DNA from: Lichina pygmaea
Lineage: Eukaryota; Ascomycota; Lichinomycetes; Lichinales; Lichinaceae
Assembly (NCBI GenBank): GCA_963422465.1
Contig: OY730170.1
Location: 1 to 64,000, forward strand
Length of the DNA stretch: 64,000 bases
Direction of reading: 5' to 3'
This document shows positions 32,508-42,001 of the stretch, piece by piece. The notes beneath the pieces were generated by a model, which worked only from the letters and a program-made list of their open reading frames with translations, had not been told where the DNA came from and searched no databases. Within the stretch, counting starts at the first letter, position 1, and the number at the start of each line of letters is the position of its first letter. The position numbers and the translations under genes are program-made.

Positions 32508-33955
32508 TCATCGTGTTCTTTCCCTTGCTGGCTTAGCTGGTGCTTGATGCTCCAGGCTTTCTTGTGGTATTCTGGGCCAGGGAAGTAGTGCCTTCTTCTT
32601 TTCTCTAGGAGATGTTCCTTGCAGTGGTGGTCCTCGCATCCTTTCCAATAAGGACGTCCGCAGGCTGGTGTCGTAGCCTGGTGATGGTCCACTTGCACTG
32701 CGATGTCTTGGGGCTGTGAGATACTGATGGTGTCATCCACCCATCGCGTCACTCTTGCTTCGCCGTCCTCCGACAAGGTCGCATCCTGTTGTCGGAGTAG
32801 TGGTGTCTCGGGAACTGGTGGCATGCCGGTTATGTCAATCTCGTAGTCTGTTGTGTCGAATTCGGAGATCAGGTCATCCTCCCAATGAACCTTATCGATC
32901 TGGTCTTGGATTGTGTGCAGGTCCTCCAGTGACCTCTGCAGATTGTTCTCCAGTCTTTCGATGTGCTGTCTGAGATTGTCCTCCTGTCCGAGGAGTGTTG
33001 CTTCTGACCGGTTCATGGGTAGCGTGCCTCTGGGAGCCCTCGGTGGCTCCTGAATGCCTTTGCCTTTCCAGGCACCAGTGGCATTCAACTGCTTACCCTT
33101 GCCTTCTTTCTTCCTCTTGCTTTGGCAGTTGGCTGCGAGGTGTCCTACCTTCTGGCAATTGTAACACTTCCGTGTTTCTTTCTTCTTTGTTGCCTGTGGT
33201 GTTGTTGCATTGATCTCCATGGGTGTCAAGCCATACTTGTCTTGTGCTGGCACTGTCTTTTTGCCCCATGGCCTTGCATGCTTGCCTCGCTTCTCGAGTT
33301 CTTGTTCAAATTGTCGGTTGTCGATGCGTACCGCTGTGTCAATCATATCCTCGAGGTCGGTGGGTCAGTCTCCTTGTGCGATGTCGTCCTTGACTTGTTC
33401 CTTGAGAGCTTGGTAGAATAGTGCTGTCAAGGCACTGTCTCCCCATTGCGTCCTCACTGACAACTGTTGGAACTTCGCCGCAAAGTCTGATGCTGACCCT
33501 GTCTGCCGTAGTGCTTGGAGCTTTCGTTCCACATCTTGTTCTTCATCAATGACCCCGAAGGTCTTCTTCATCTGGGTCTTGAAGGTAGAGAATCTCCCAA
33601 TGATCTGCCGTGTTGTGGTCTCCATGCTAGAGGGGTCTTCCTTGTTGTCGAGGAAGTCTTGTAGGTAGACATTGAACCAGGCAAATGTCGGTCTGTCCAG
33701 GTAGGAAGCTGCGAACAGCACCTTCTCCTGTTCCGTAGGGAATTGTGCGGTGTTGAATCTGTAGTAAAGCTCAAGCTGAGAGAAGAATAATTCCAATCCC
33801 CCTTGTGATCCATCGTACCTCTTCGGCGTACCTACCTTCAACGGCTTTGGAGGTAAGGTGAGGGTGGTAGGGACAGGTGGTTCCTGGACTTGCGCCTGAG
33901 GCGCAGCCCAAACTTGGCCTGCCTGCGAAGGGGTAGGGCTGCGTGGATCTGCCAT
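32411..33955 (-). pseudogene. gypsy-2 gag
   Basis: One frame of about 515 codons starting MADPRSPTPS, with a capsid domain (KRYDGSQGGLELFFSQLELY, then WFNVYLQDFL) and a CCHC knuckle, CYNCQKVGHLAANC, near 33180-33140. A single TGA at 33364-33362 replaces an expected Trp (QGD-W-PTDLED). It ends at TAG 32413-32411, immediately after the slippery heptamer. Confidence 0.88.
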
Positions 33956-33993
33956 CGTATTGAGCCGGTGTCCTATGTGTTAGAGGCTGAAAC

Positions 33994-34406
33994 TGTTAAA
34001 GGCCAGTCCACGTTCACACAGAATGTGGGTGGTCCTGTCTTCGACCGAGGAGGGCAGGGACTCAATAGATGAATAGCAAGTGGGGTAACTCTCTTGCTAT
34101 TGTCGCTCGTAATGTGCGTTCAGCCTGGAGAGCTATTCTCTCCGGCTATCTGGGTTCTTATATACAGGAGCCTGAGGGGGGGGGGTCCTCCCGAGGGGTA
34201 TCAGCTTTCTGCGTGGACGAGCTGGACAAGATGGTTACACATCGTCCACCTCATCCACCGGGTCGGGTGAACATTGTTCCTGTGGACGAGCTGGACAAGC
34301 TGGTTACACATCGTCCACCTCGTCCACCGGGTCGGGTGAACATTGTTCCGTGTACCTCTGTACACTCGCTTCGGTCGGCTCAGCCGTTCCGGCCTGGGCC
34401 TTAACA
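33994..34406 (-). repeat. gypsy-2 5' LTR
   Basis: 413 bp, the same ends as the 3' LTR, followed on the right by the TSD GAGCC (34407-34411). On the minus strand the gag ATG (33955) lies 39 bp inside the LTR edge. The sequence next to the LTR (gtttcagcctctaacacat on the minus strand) is not an obvious tRNA-complementary primer site. Confidence 0.93.
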
Positions 34407-35684
34407 GAGCCCTGCCTGTTGTAGGTATCGTAGAACATCCTTCACATGTTTGGTATGTTCCTGTTGCGTGTTCGAGTAGACAAGAATGTTGTCCAGGTAG
34501 GTGATAGCTGTTTGGTCCAGGTGTGCTCTGATAATGTTGTTGATCAATGCTTGACATGTTGCTGGTGTGTTCGTGAGTCTGAATGGCATAACCAGATACT
34601 TGTAGTGTCTGTATCAGGTTCTGAAGGCTGTCTTCCATTCTTCTTCTTCTTTCATGCGTATCAGGTTGTATGCTCCTTTCAAGTCCAGCTTGGTAAAGAT
34701 TGTAGCTTGGCTGATCCTGTCTTGCAATTTGTTCACATTTGGCAACAGATATCAGTTCTTGATGGTAATGTTGTTGAGTTTCCTGTAATCCACACAAAGT
34801 TGAAGACTTCTGTCTTTCTTTAGTGCAAATAGTATTGGGTATCCTGCTGGCAATTGAGATTCTCGAATGAAACTCTTTTTCAGGTTTTCCTCCAGGTACT
34901 CACAAAGTACTTGGAGCTCTTTCTCTGATAACTGGTAAATTGGTCCAAATCCTGGCTCTGTCCCTGGTTGCAACTTGATCTCATGATCCCAAGTTTGGTG
35001 CTTAGGCAATACTGCTGTTGTTGTCTCTTCCTGAAAGAGGTTATCATACCCAGGTCAGTACTCTTCAGGGATCTCCAGAGGGTTAATAACTTCCTCTCTC
35101 TTCATCTCTGACTGTTTGGCCACCTGGTTCTGGGGTGTGCCTGTCAAGGCAGACCTCTTCTCTTGAGAGTTGTCCTTTCTGTTGGTGAGGTTCTACTGAG
35201 GACTTCTTCCCTCATCTGTCCACGCCTTCTGCGGCTGGTAACAGGTCCAAGCTGTGTTGTTTGTGCAGTTCCTAAATGTGAGTACTCCTGTCTTCCAGTT
35301 AACAACTAGGTTGTGCTTCTTTAGCCAAGGCATCCCCAAATAGATATTCTGAGTGACCAACTTGACAATATCAAGGTGGATCCTTTCAGTATGGTGTCCG
35401 GTAACTATTTCCATTGGCTGCGTCTTGTGGCAGACTAGCTCTGTCTGTCCATTTGCTATTGTGAGCTGATAGGGCTGCTGCTTGCATCTTCTTCCAGTGC
35501 CGAGAGTATCATAAAGTTGTCTTGAGATGTAGTTTCCACTGGCTCCAGAGTCCACAAGTGCGTATGTCTGTACTGGCGTGTTGGCGTGTAGTGACACAGG
35601 CAATTGCAGGTGCTTTGTGTTGCTAGAGGTCATGTTGTTGAGCTCCTGATGTCACCCCTTGACAAGGGAGTTCAGTTTTTTCCT
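34407..35684 (-). pseudogene. gypsy-1 pol, 5' part: protease and reverse transcriptase
   Basis: Protease in the frame 35633-35193 with ALVDSGASGNYI; RT N-terminal region with [15 protein letters not shown] near 34760; RT core near 34589-34430 with TYLDNILVYS. The catalytic YxDD box has become YLDN (Asp to Asn, a G-to-A change), which would inactivate reverse transcription. Stops occur near 35640, 35057 and 34617. The left end is the gypsy-2 insertion. Confidence 0.88.
35656..35681 (-). promoter_or_regulatory. gypsy-1 gag-pol -1 frameshift signal (slippery site and hairpin)
   Basis: gag ends GGA AAA AAC TGA on the minus strand, so the heptamer A AAA AAC (35681-35675) abuts the stop codon exactly as in gypsy-2, and pol is again in the -1 frame. 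After a 6-nt spacer (TGAACT) comes a CCCTT/AAGGG hairpin with loop GTC (35668-35656). A pseudoknot is not obvious. Both gag and pol carry nearby secondary stops, so the site is a relic here. Confidence 0.65.
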
Positions 35685-35939
35685 GATCAAAGTGTCTTAC
35701 CACTGACTGGGCAATGGGTCCAGCCACTCCCATCAGTTCTGAGGAATCTGTTCATGAATTTGTCTTGCTGATGCTTGTCACATCCAGGCTTGAGGCAGTA
35801 CTGCCAATTGTTGACGTAGCAGTTGTAGTTGTTGCCTTGCTGTAGGAACATGAGGTGTTTGTGCCAATCATGTGTGTGCCCGGGGAATGTGGTGTGTTGG
35901 TGTTTGTCCCAAAGATAGATCTCACACGCAAAAAAAAAA
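35682..35939 (-). pseudogene. gypsy-1 gag, 3' part
   Basis: The C-terminal gag frame, read leftwards from the LINE insertion, contains a Cys/His-rich segment (CYVNNWQYCLKPGCDKHQQ) in place of a classic CCHC knuckle and ends at the slippery site. A TGA at about 35687 interrupts it, probably from CGA or TGG. Confidence 0.7.
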
Positions 35940-36522
35940 CTCTTCCCAGTACCACTACGTTCAAGGACCATCACTTCTGATAATCACCGGACTTTGTCAG
36001 AAGTTCTGGAAACCAAGCGAGTATCTGTTGGGAACCACCAAAACCTTAAGGTGAAAACCCATCACTTTGGGTAACCCAGCTTGTTTGTCAAAAGTTGTGA
36101 TCTCTGAATCTTCGATCTTCAACTTCAACAACCAACAGACTATCTATAACAAGGCAGAGAGTGGCCAGTGGGATTCTGAAAGACTGGGGACAGGCCCCAA
36201 TTACCTAGGAACACTCAGTCTTGGGGTGTGGTCCCAGGATTGAGCAAGTACTCCCAGTCAGACAGATAACAGCTTGAACTTCTCTCAAGAGAAACATCTA
36301 GCATCAAGGAGATCAGGGCTCCCAGGATAAGAGAAATGGTTTAGAGCTTGCCTCTAGTGCTGGTAGAGTTGAAAAACTCTAGGAAAGCTCAGGCAGGGGG
36401 TGTGGTCTCCAGCTTGAGTTAATACAGCCAGATTTCCCTAGAGTCTAGTTGGAAAAGACTGCCCAGGAAAGTACAGTCTTGGGGAGTGGTCCCAGGATTG
36501 TGCAATTACTGCTAGGAACCAG
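35940..36522 (+). promoter_or_regulatory. LINE 5' UTR with repeated internal modules
   Basis: LINEs carry an internal promoter in the 5' UTR. Here a module recurs three times: cagtcttggggtgtggtccc (about 36208), gggggtgtggtctccagctt (about 36395) and cagtcttggggagtggtccc (about 36474). Downstream of the first and last copies the similarity continues (aggattgwgcaa). The repeat suggests stacked regulatory modules; promoter activity is inferred. Confidence 0.5.
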
Positions 36523-37965
36523 GTGACCCTTTGTGAACAACCCACTGTGCAGGTTACCTACCCTATGCCTGTCAAAAAGAAGAAACCGGACTCCTCCCAG
36601 AACACTACCAGAAAAACAACACCTTCTCCAACAATGCCAGCTCCCAGTTCTGCTGGTACTCAGCCTAGTTCTTCTACCCCCTATCCAGCTCTCCAGAATG
36701 ACTACAACCTACTGGACTCATGGCTCAAGACTCAAGCTACCCCAGAATCTGTACTGAAAAGCTGGGAGAATATTAAGAAAAACTCTTGTACTAATGAAGC
36801 CCAGTCCACCAAAACCCAGTCTCTCCCCACTGGTCTGACCAACAAGATTTTCCAGGAGCTGGAGAATATTAGCAAGCGGCTAGACAAGCAAGAATCTAAG
36901 CCATCATATGCCCAGGCTGTTCAGAAACATATCCCAGCTCAAATCCCTCTAGCTCCAAGGATTCTGAAGGAAGTTCTTGTCCACCCTGGTAACCAGACAC
37001 CTGATATGGCCAACAGGACTCACATCCAGCTTTTTCAAGCTCTCCAAGACAGACTCCCCAGTCTCTATAATAAACAAGTCAGAGCAGTGAGAAAACTTCC
37101 CTCAGGGGACATTCTTATTAACACTGAAACCCAAGAGACTAAGAGTTTTCTGGAGAAAGACTCTGCCTGGATATCAGCTATTTTTACCAAGGAAGCAACT
37201 ATCCAACCCAAGAGATTCCCAGTGTTGATTCATGGAGTCAGAACCACAGACATCCAGCCAGAAAACCTGGAAAAAACTCGCCAGACTATCCAGAACAGCA
37301 ACCCATCCCTGAGCAAGCAAATCACTATTCTAAGAGCCTACTGGTCAAAGAAGGCTATAGCTCAAAAGAAACCAGTTACTTCACTCCACCTGGATCTGGC
37401 CACCCCGGAACAGGCCAATCTTCTAATTGAGAGTGGAGTAGTGCTGGGCCACAGATTGCATGAGGCAGAGTCTTTTCTGGCTAACACAGTGGTGGCACAA
37501 TGCTTCAAGTGCTTTGGGTATGGACACCAAGCTTGCCTGTGCAGGAATCAAGCTGTATGTGGTGCCTGTGGAGGCCAGCATGAAAGAAGAACCTGCCAAA
37601 TCCCTAAGCAACTGCTAAAGCCAAAATGCAGCAACTGCAAAGGAGCTCACCCAGCCTGGGCTAGCACATGCCCAGTACGCCAAGAAGCAGTCAAGAAGGT
37701 AAGAGAGGCATGGATTTCCCGCCCAGGGAAGTATGAGATCTCCACTGCTACCACTGTCCCAGTCACACAGTCTCCAGTTACTTTCCTCTTCATACAGACT
37801 CTTCCAGGGGGAAAAAGACGGAAAACCACAGAGCCAACTAGAAGCTCAGAGAGACTCAGAGGAGGGTCTCCAGAAGTGCAAATTCTGTCTACAAGATCAA
37901 CAAACACAGGGGGAAAGCAGTCAGTCAACCCCTTCAAGATCTTTGAAGATGAAATGTCTACATGA
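36523..37965 (+). CDS. LINE ORF1 (Gag-like RNA-binding protein)
   Basis: 480 residues. A Ser/Thr/Pro-rich N-terminus is followed by a central region (RILKEVLVHPGNQ, about 145-320) typical of Tad/I-clade ORF1 proteins. Three zinc knuckles then occur at about residues 327-383: C-x2-C-x4-H-x4-C (CFKCFGYGHQACLC), C-x2-C-x3-H-x4-C (CGACGGQHERRTC) and C-x2-C-x3-H-x6-C (CSNCKGAHPAWASTC). It binds the element RNA to form the ribonucleoprotein. The stop overlaps the ORF2 start as ATGA. The start is the first ATG after the 5' UTR. Confidence 0.88.
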   Translation: MTLCEQPTVQVTYPMPVKKKKPDSSQNTTRKTTPSPTMPAPSSAGTQPSSSTPYPALQNDYNLLDSWLKTQATPESVLKSWENIKKNSCTNEAQSTKTQSLPTGLTNKIFQELENISKRLDKQESKPSYAQAVQKHIPAQIPLAPRILKEVLVHPGNQTPDMANRTHIQLFQALQDRLPSLYNKQVRAVRKLPSGDILINTETQETKSFLEKDSAWISAIFTKEATIQPKRFPVLIHGVRTTDIQPENLEKTRQTIQNSNPSLSKQITILRAYWSKKAIAQKKPVTSLHLDLATPEQANLLIESGVVLGHRLHEAESFLANTVVAQCFKCFGYGHQACLCRNQAVCGACGGQHERRTCQIPKQLLKPKCSNCKGAHPAWASTCPVRQEAVKKVREAWISRPGKYEISTATTVPVTQSPVTFLFIQTLPGGKRRKTTEPTRSSERLRGGSPEVQILSTRSTNTGGKQSVNPFKIFEDEMST

Positions 37966-40900
37966 AGAATACAAAGTTCACACTTCTTCAATACAATGTG
38001 CAGAAAAGCCAATCAGTCCAAGAGCTACTTCTAGCAACCCCAACTCTTCAAGAAGTAGATATTATTGCACTTCAAGAACCCTGGAAGAATCCTCACCTTC
38101 AAACCAGCACCTCAACTGTTTTTTCTTCTTTTCTTCCTTTATTTTCTCCAGAGATTGGTAGAACTCTTTTTCTTATTAACAAAAACCTGAATCTGTCATC
38201 TCTCCACCCTACTTTCTGGAGTAAAGACTTTGTTTCTCTTGAAATTCATCTGGAAAACACCTCTACTTCTCTGTGGGTGCATAATCTATACTTCACTCCC
38301 TCAAGTCAAGAGAACTACCTACAAGCATCAGAAGCTCTTCTCTGTCTACTCCAAAATGCTTTACAAGCAAAAGGGCAGCATATTCTTCTTACAGACTCAA
38401 ATCTTCACCACCCTGACTGGTCAAAGAAAAGAAGACTATATTCTGACACTGCACACAAGTTCCAAACTCTAATGAAAAACTCAAATCTGGAGTTAGCTAT
38501 TGCACCTTTTACACCCACAAGAGCTAGATCTCTTTCCCACAAACCCTGTTCACCTATTGATCTTTCCTTTATATCTTCTTCTCTTTCTAACTCTCTAATC
38601 TTTTCTAAAATTGCTTTGCAGTTCTTTCATAGGTCTGACCACAGACCTGTGCTAACTAGCCTGGACCTGGACTCACCAAGAAAAACCTGGAAGCCAGAAA
38701 GGAACTGGAAAACACTGGACACAAACCTGGCAAAACAAGAGTGTAATAATTTGCAGCTGCCCTTCCACTTTCAAGATAAACATGAAGTGGACGAGTACTT
38801 GGAATATCTTAACCACTTTCTCCAAGAAATAGCAGACAGATGCACAGAACTCCAGAAGCAATCTAGCCACTCAGTCCCCTGGTGGAACCAAGAGATCCAA
38901 ACTAAAGTTAAGCAGGAAAGAAGAATAAGAAGACAAGTGCTCAGAGGACAGGCAAGCCAAGAAGAGCTAGAAGAAGCAACTAAGCTCAAGAAGAAAGCTG
39001 TCAGAGAAGGCAAACAGAACACCTTCAGAAAACAAGTTCATGAGCTAGCCAGTTCCTCAAAATTCTGGAAGCTTGCAAAGTGGGGAAAATCAAAAGCTAA
39101 CAAGACCCCTGATCTTCCTCTGGTCCCTGATCTGGAGACTCAAGAAGGACTAGCCAAAAGCTTTGAGGAGAAGACAAAATCTTTCTCAGCTCAATTCTTT
39201 CCAGAAGCACGTGTTCCAGAACCAAGTACAGAAAGTCACCAGAGTACCCCAGAGATCCAGCTTTCTCAGGAGGTTACCACTGAAGAAGTGGAGCAAATTC
39301 TGAACAAGAAGAAACCTTTTACAGCAGGAGGAAAAGACAAGCTGCCAAATGGATTTCTGAAAGCTCTGGGTCCCAAGTTCTGCCAAGCTATAGCTGTTCT
39401 CACATCAACATACTGGAGACTGGAATACTTTCCAGAGAAATTCAAGAATGCAAAAACAGTCTGTCTAAGAAAACCTGGCAAGGGAATCTATAACCAAGCT
39501 AAAGCCTGGCACCCTATAGCTCTGCTAAACACAACTGGCAAGCTGATGGAAGCTATTACAGCAGCCAGACTAAGCAAGGTAGCAGAAGAGGCTAAACTCT
39601 TGCCAGAAATCCAGATGGGGTTCAGGAAAGGCAGATCAACTGAATCAGCACTCTTCCTTCTAACTTCCCAAGTGGAAAAAGTCTGGAAAGAAGGCATGGT
39701 TGCATCTCTACTTTCTCTGGACATCTCAGGAGCATATGACAGAGTTCTTCCAGAGATTCTTCAAAAGATTCTGGAGAGAAAAGGAATCCCTCTCTGGCTA
39801 ACTTCTTGGATCTTCTCTTTCTGTACCAGATGTACCACCACCCTAGTTTTTGATGACTCTGAGTCCTCTTCTATTCCTATTCACTGTGGAGTTCCCCAAG
39901 GTTCCCCTTTGTCTCCTATTCTTTTTCTATTCTATATTTCTGAACTTCATGAGACTGTACATTCTCCTACTACTGGTGTTTCTGCTCTGGGATTTGCAGA
40001 TGATACAAATCTGCTTGCATTTGGACACTCTCTTAAAAGCAACCTTCTGAAGTTGAAGAATACACATCTTAAATGTCTATCTTGGGCTGCAAGACATGGA
40101 ATGGTCTTCTCTCCTGAGAAATATGAAATACTTCATTTTTCCAGAAGAAGATCAGACAATCTGCAGCTCAAGCTTAGACTTGGGAATGTGATTCTAAAAC
40201 CAAAAGAAGAAGTGCGAGTATTGGGAGTGTACCTGGATGCCAAACTCCACTGGCACAAACACCAGAGAATTATTCTTCAAAAAGCACAAAAAGCACTATC
40301 TTCTCTTTCTAGAACCTCTTACTCCACCTGGGGCTTTCCAGTTCTCACAGCACGCCTTGTGTACACTGCAATACTCAGATCTGTACTGAGCTATGCAGTG
40401 GGAATTTGGTTCAACCCACTCAGAAAATCCTCTAATATTTCCTCTCTTATCATATTCCAAAACAAATGTCTGAGACTTATTGGGGGTGCTTTCAAAGCCA
40501 CTCCTTCTTTTCTATTAGAGAGTGAGCTTTTTCTTTTACCTCTAGATCTCTATTTTAAATTTCACACAGCTTGTTTTCTATCTTCTATCCAAACCTCCTC
40601 TCTGAAAGACTTTCTTGACAGTACCTTTTCTACTATTTCTTCCTATGCTTCTTCACTGAGGAAACCTTTAAAGAAATACTCAACTATCTCTCCTAATTGG
40701 AAGTTCACTTGGTTAAGTCAAATAACTACTAACCAGGCTAGTTCAAAGAAAGAACTACAAATACTCTTTACTAAAGAGTGGGAAAACCAATGGGAGGAGA
40801 AGAAAAGAAAAGGCTATGCTGGATGGCAGGTGTTTTGCCAAAAACCTCACTACAACAACCTAAAGCTCTACAAAGAGCTACAGAAAGCTGAGGCAAGTCT

Positions 40901-41204
40901 ACTACTGCAAACCAGAACTGGGAGAATTGGTCTAGCAAGTTTTCTTTTCAGAGCTGGAGTCCCTGACTTTCCTACCCCCCTATGCATGTGTGGTCAAGCA
41001 GAAGAGACAGTAAAGCATATCACCTTTTCATGCTCTCTCTACTCAAGTCAAAGACAACATGCTCTCTTTAACCCCCAAGATTTCACTACTATTATTTCAA
41101 ACCCAGAGCTTCTACAGAAGTTTCTGTACTGGTTTATGTCTTTGAAAAGACTAAACCAATTTAATCTGGCTTTCAAACTTCACTATTCACACTCCAACAT
41201 CTAG
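37962..41204 (+). CDS. LINE ORF2 (AP-endonuclease and reverse transcriptase)
   Basis: 1080 residues. The APE-type endonuclease has LLQYNVQ, ALQEPW (about 35), LLTDSNLHHPDW (about 145) and SDHRPVL (about 225), the expected catalytic set. The RT domain has GRSTESALFLL, GVPQGSPLSPILF and FADD at residues 678-681. A C-terminal C-x-C-x7-H-x4-C motif is at about 1008 (CMCGQAEETVKHITFSC). No RNase H domain is seen. It nicks target DNA and primes cDNA synthesis there. Translation probably depends on re-initiation or coupling at the 4-nt ATGA overlap with ORF1. Confidence 0.95.
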   Translation: MKNTKFTLLQYNVQKSQSVQELLLATPTLQEVDIIALQEPWKNPHLQTSTSTVFSSFLPLFSPEIGRTLFLINKNLNLSSLHPTFWSKDFVSLEIHLENTSTSLWVHNLYFTPSSQENYLQASEALLCLLQNALQAKGQHILLTDSNLHHPDWSKKRRLYSDTAHKFQTLMKNSNLELAIAPFTPTRARSLSHKPCSPIDLSFISSSLSNSLIFSKIALQFFHRSDHRPVLTSLDLDSPRKTWKPERNWKTLDTNLAKQECNNLQLPFHFQDKHEVDEYLEYLNHFLQEIADRCTELQKQSSHSVPWWNQEIQTKVKQERRIRRQVLRGQASQEELEEATKLKKKAVREGKQNTFRKQVHELASSSKFWKLAKWGKSKANKTPDLPLVPDLETQEGLAKSFEEKTKSFSAQFFPEARVPEPSTESHQSTPEIQLSQEVTTEEVEQILNKKKPFTAGGKDKLPNGFLKALGPKFCQAIAVLTSTYWRLEYFPEKFKNAKTVCLRKPGKGIYNQAKAWHPIALLNTTGKLMEAITAARLSKVAEEAKLLPEIQMGFRKGRSTESALFLLTSQVEKVWKEGMVASLLSLDISGAYDRVLPEILQKILERKGIPLWLTSWIFSFCTRCTTTLVFDDSESSSIPIHCGVPQGSPLSPILFLFYISELHETVHSPTTGVSALGFADDTNLLAFGHSLKSNLLKLKNTHLKCLSWAARHGMVFSPEKYEILHFSRRRSDNLQLKLRLGNVILKPKEEVRVLGVYLDAKLHWHKHQRIILQKAQKALSSLSRTSYSTWGFPVLTARLVYTAILRSVLSYAVGIWFNPLRKSSNISSLIIFQNKCLRLIGGAFKATPSFLLESELFLLPLDLYFKFHTACFLSSIQTSSLKDFLDSTFSTISSYASSLRKPLKKYSTISPNWKFTWLSQITTNQASSKKELQILFTKEWENQWEEKKRKGYAGWQVFCQKPHYNNLKLYKELQKAEASLLLQTRTGRIGLASFLFRAGVPDFPTPLCMCGQAEETVKHITFSCSLYSSQRQHALFNPQDFTTIISNPELLQKFLYWFMSLKRLNQFNLAFKLHYSHSNI

Positions 41205-41382
41205 AAGCTTTTCCTACCAGACACTACAAGATTTCCTTTTGCTACACTTTCTAGTCACCTCCCTGTCTTCAGTTTTTATTCCTTTAAAGGTTTTCTGAAG
41301 AAGTTCACTATTAGCTGGAAGATCTGCATAGCTGTAAAGCTACAAACAGTGTAAGAATCAAATCAAAATCAAAATCAAAATC

Positions 41383-41983
41383 CTCTGTCGTGGTGTTTCT
41401 CTATCACTTGCTTGAATAGCTTGTCATCAATGTTGATTGCTTGTGTGATGAGTTTGTCCAGTGTGTTGACTGCTCGTCTGTCAAAGGTGATTTCATCCTT
41501 CATGTTTTCCTTGAGTCCACATCAGTACATGACCATCAGGGCATCATCGTCCCAGTCAGTCAGTACTGAGTATTGTTTGAACTGTGTGGTGTACTCTGCG
41601 GCTGAGTGTTGTTGTTTGATGTGCTGGATCATTCGTATAGCCACTTTGTCTTTGTTAGATAGTCCAAGGATCCTTTTGATCTTATCCTTAAATTGTGTCC
41701 ATTTTGTCATCCATTCTGTTGTGCCATCATGGTCTCTGTTTCCTGAGAGATGTTTGTTGACGTAGGGCTTGATCTATCGATAAGCATTACCTCTCATGTA
41801 AGTGCTTGCGAAGAGGGGCCACTTCTCCTTAGGCAGCTTTGTCTCTGGTTGGAATTGAAAGTAGACTTGAAGTTGCATAAGCCAGTCGTCAACCTTGTTC
41901 CTTTCACCGTAGAACAGGTCTGGCTTGGCGATACTAATCTTTCCATCTAGGAAGTTGGGGTTGGTTGCTCCTGAGGTACTCAT
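41383..41983 (-). pseudogene. gypsy-1 gag, 5' part
   Basis: The minus-strand frame starts at 41983 (MSTSGATNPNFLDGKISIAK), 19 bp inside the LTR, and shows capsid-like sequence (DLFYGERNKVDDWLMQLQVY, then DKIKRILGLSNKDK). TAG at about 41774 (Trp expected) and a TGA near 41520 interrupt it. It continues at 35939 across the LINE insertion. Confidence 0.82.
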
Positions 41984-42001
41984 CCTTGAGGGTCTTCAAA
42001 G

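Larger units (their letters stand above)
28049..34406 (-). mobile_element. gypsy-2: nearly complete chromovirus with 5-bp TSD
   Basis: A 6358-bp element with two 413-bp LTRs (28049-28461, 33994-34406) flanked by the duplication GAGCC (28044-28048, 34407-34411). It lies inside gypsy-1 pol, so it is younger. The LTRs differ by about 11 transitions and no indels (about 97% identity). Order on the minus strand: gag, a -1 frameshift signal, pol with protease, RT, RNase H, integrase and chromodomain, then a convergent antisense Zn2Cys6 ORF and the polypurine tract ttggagggaggggatgg. A few in-frame TGA codons break gag and pol. Confidence 0.96.
35940..41382 (+). mobile_element. Full-length Tad-clade LINE, subfamily B
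   Basis: About 5.44 kb: a 583-bp 5' UTR, ORF1 36523-37965, ORF2 37962-41204, a 160-bp 3' UTR and a (aaatc)n-type tail. Both ORFs are open and the endonuclease and RT catalytic residues are present, so it could be active. It is inserted in gypsy-1 gag in the opposite orientation. The left border is set by the run of A at 35930-35939 and by the inverted copy at 42596-43065, which stops at the same base. I could not see a clean TSD. Confidence 0.93.

Noticed and set aside
36533-36757. Second small ORF overlapping LINE ORF1
   Set aside because: Out-of-frame shadow of ORF1, with no conserved motif.
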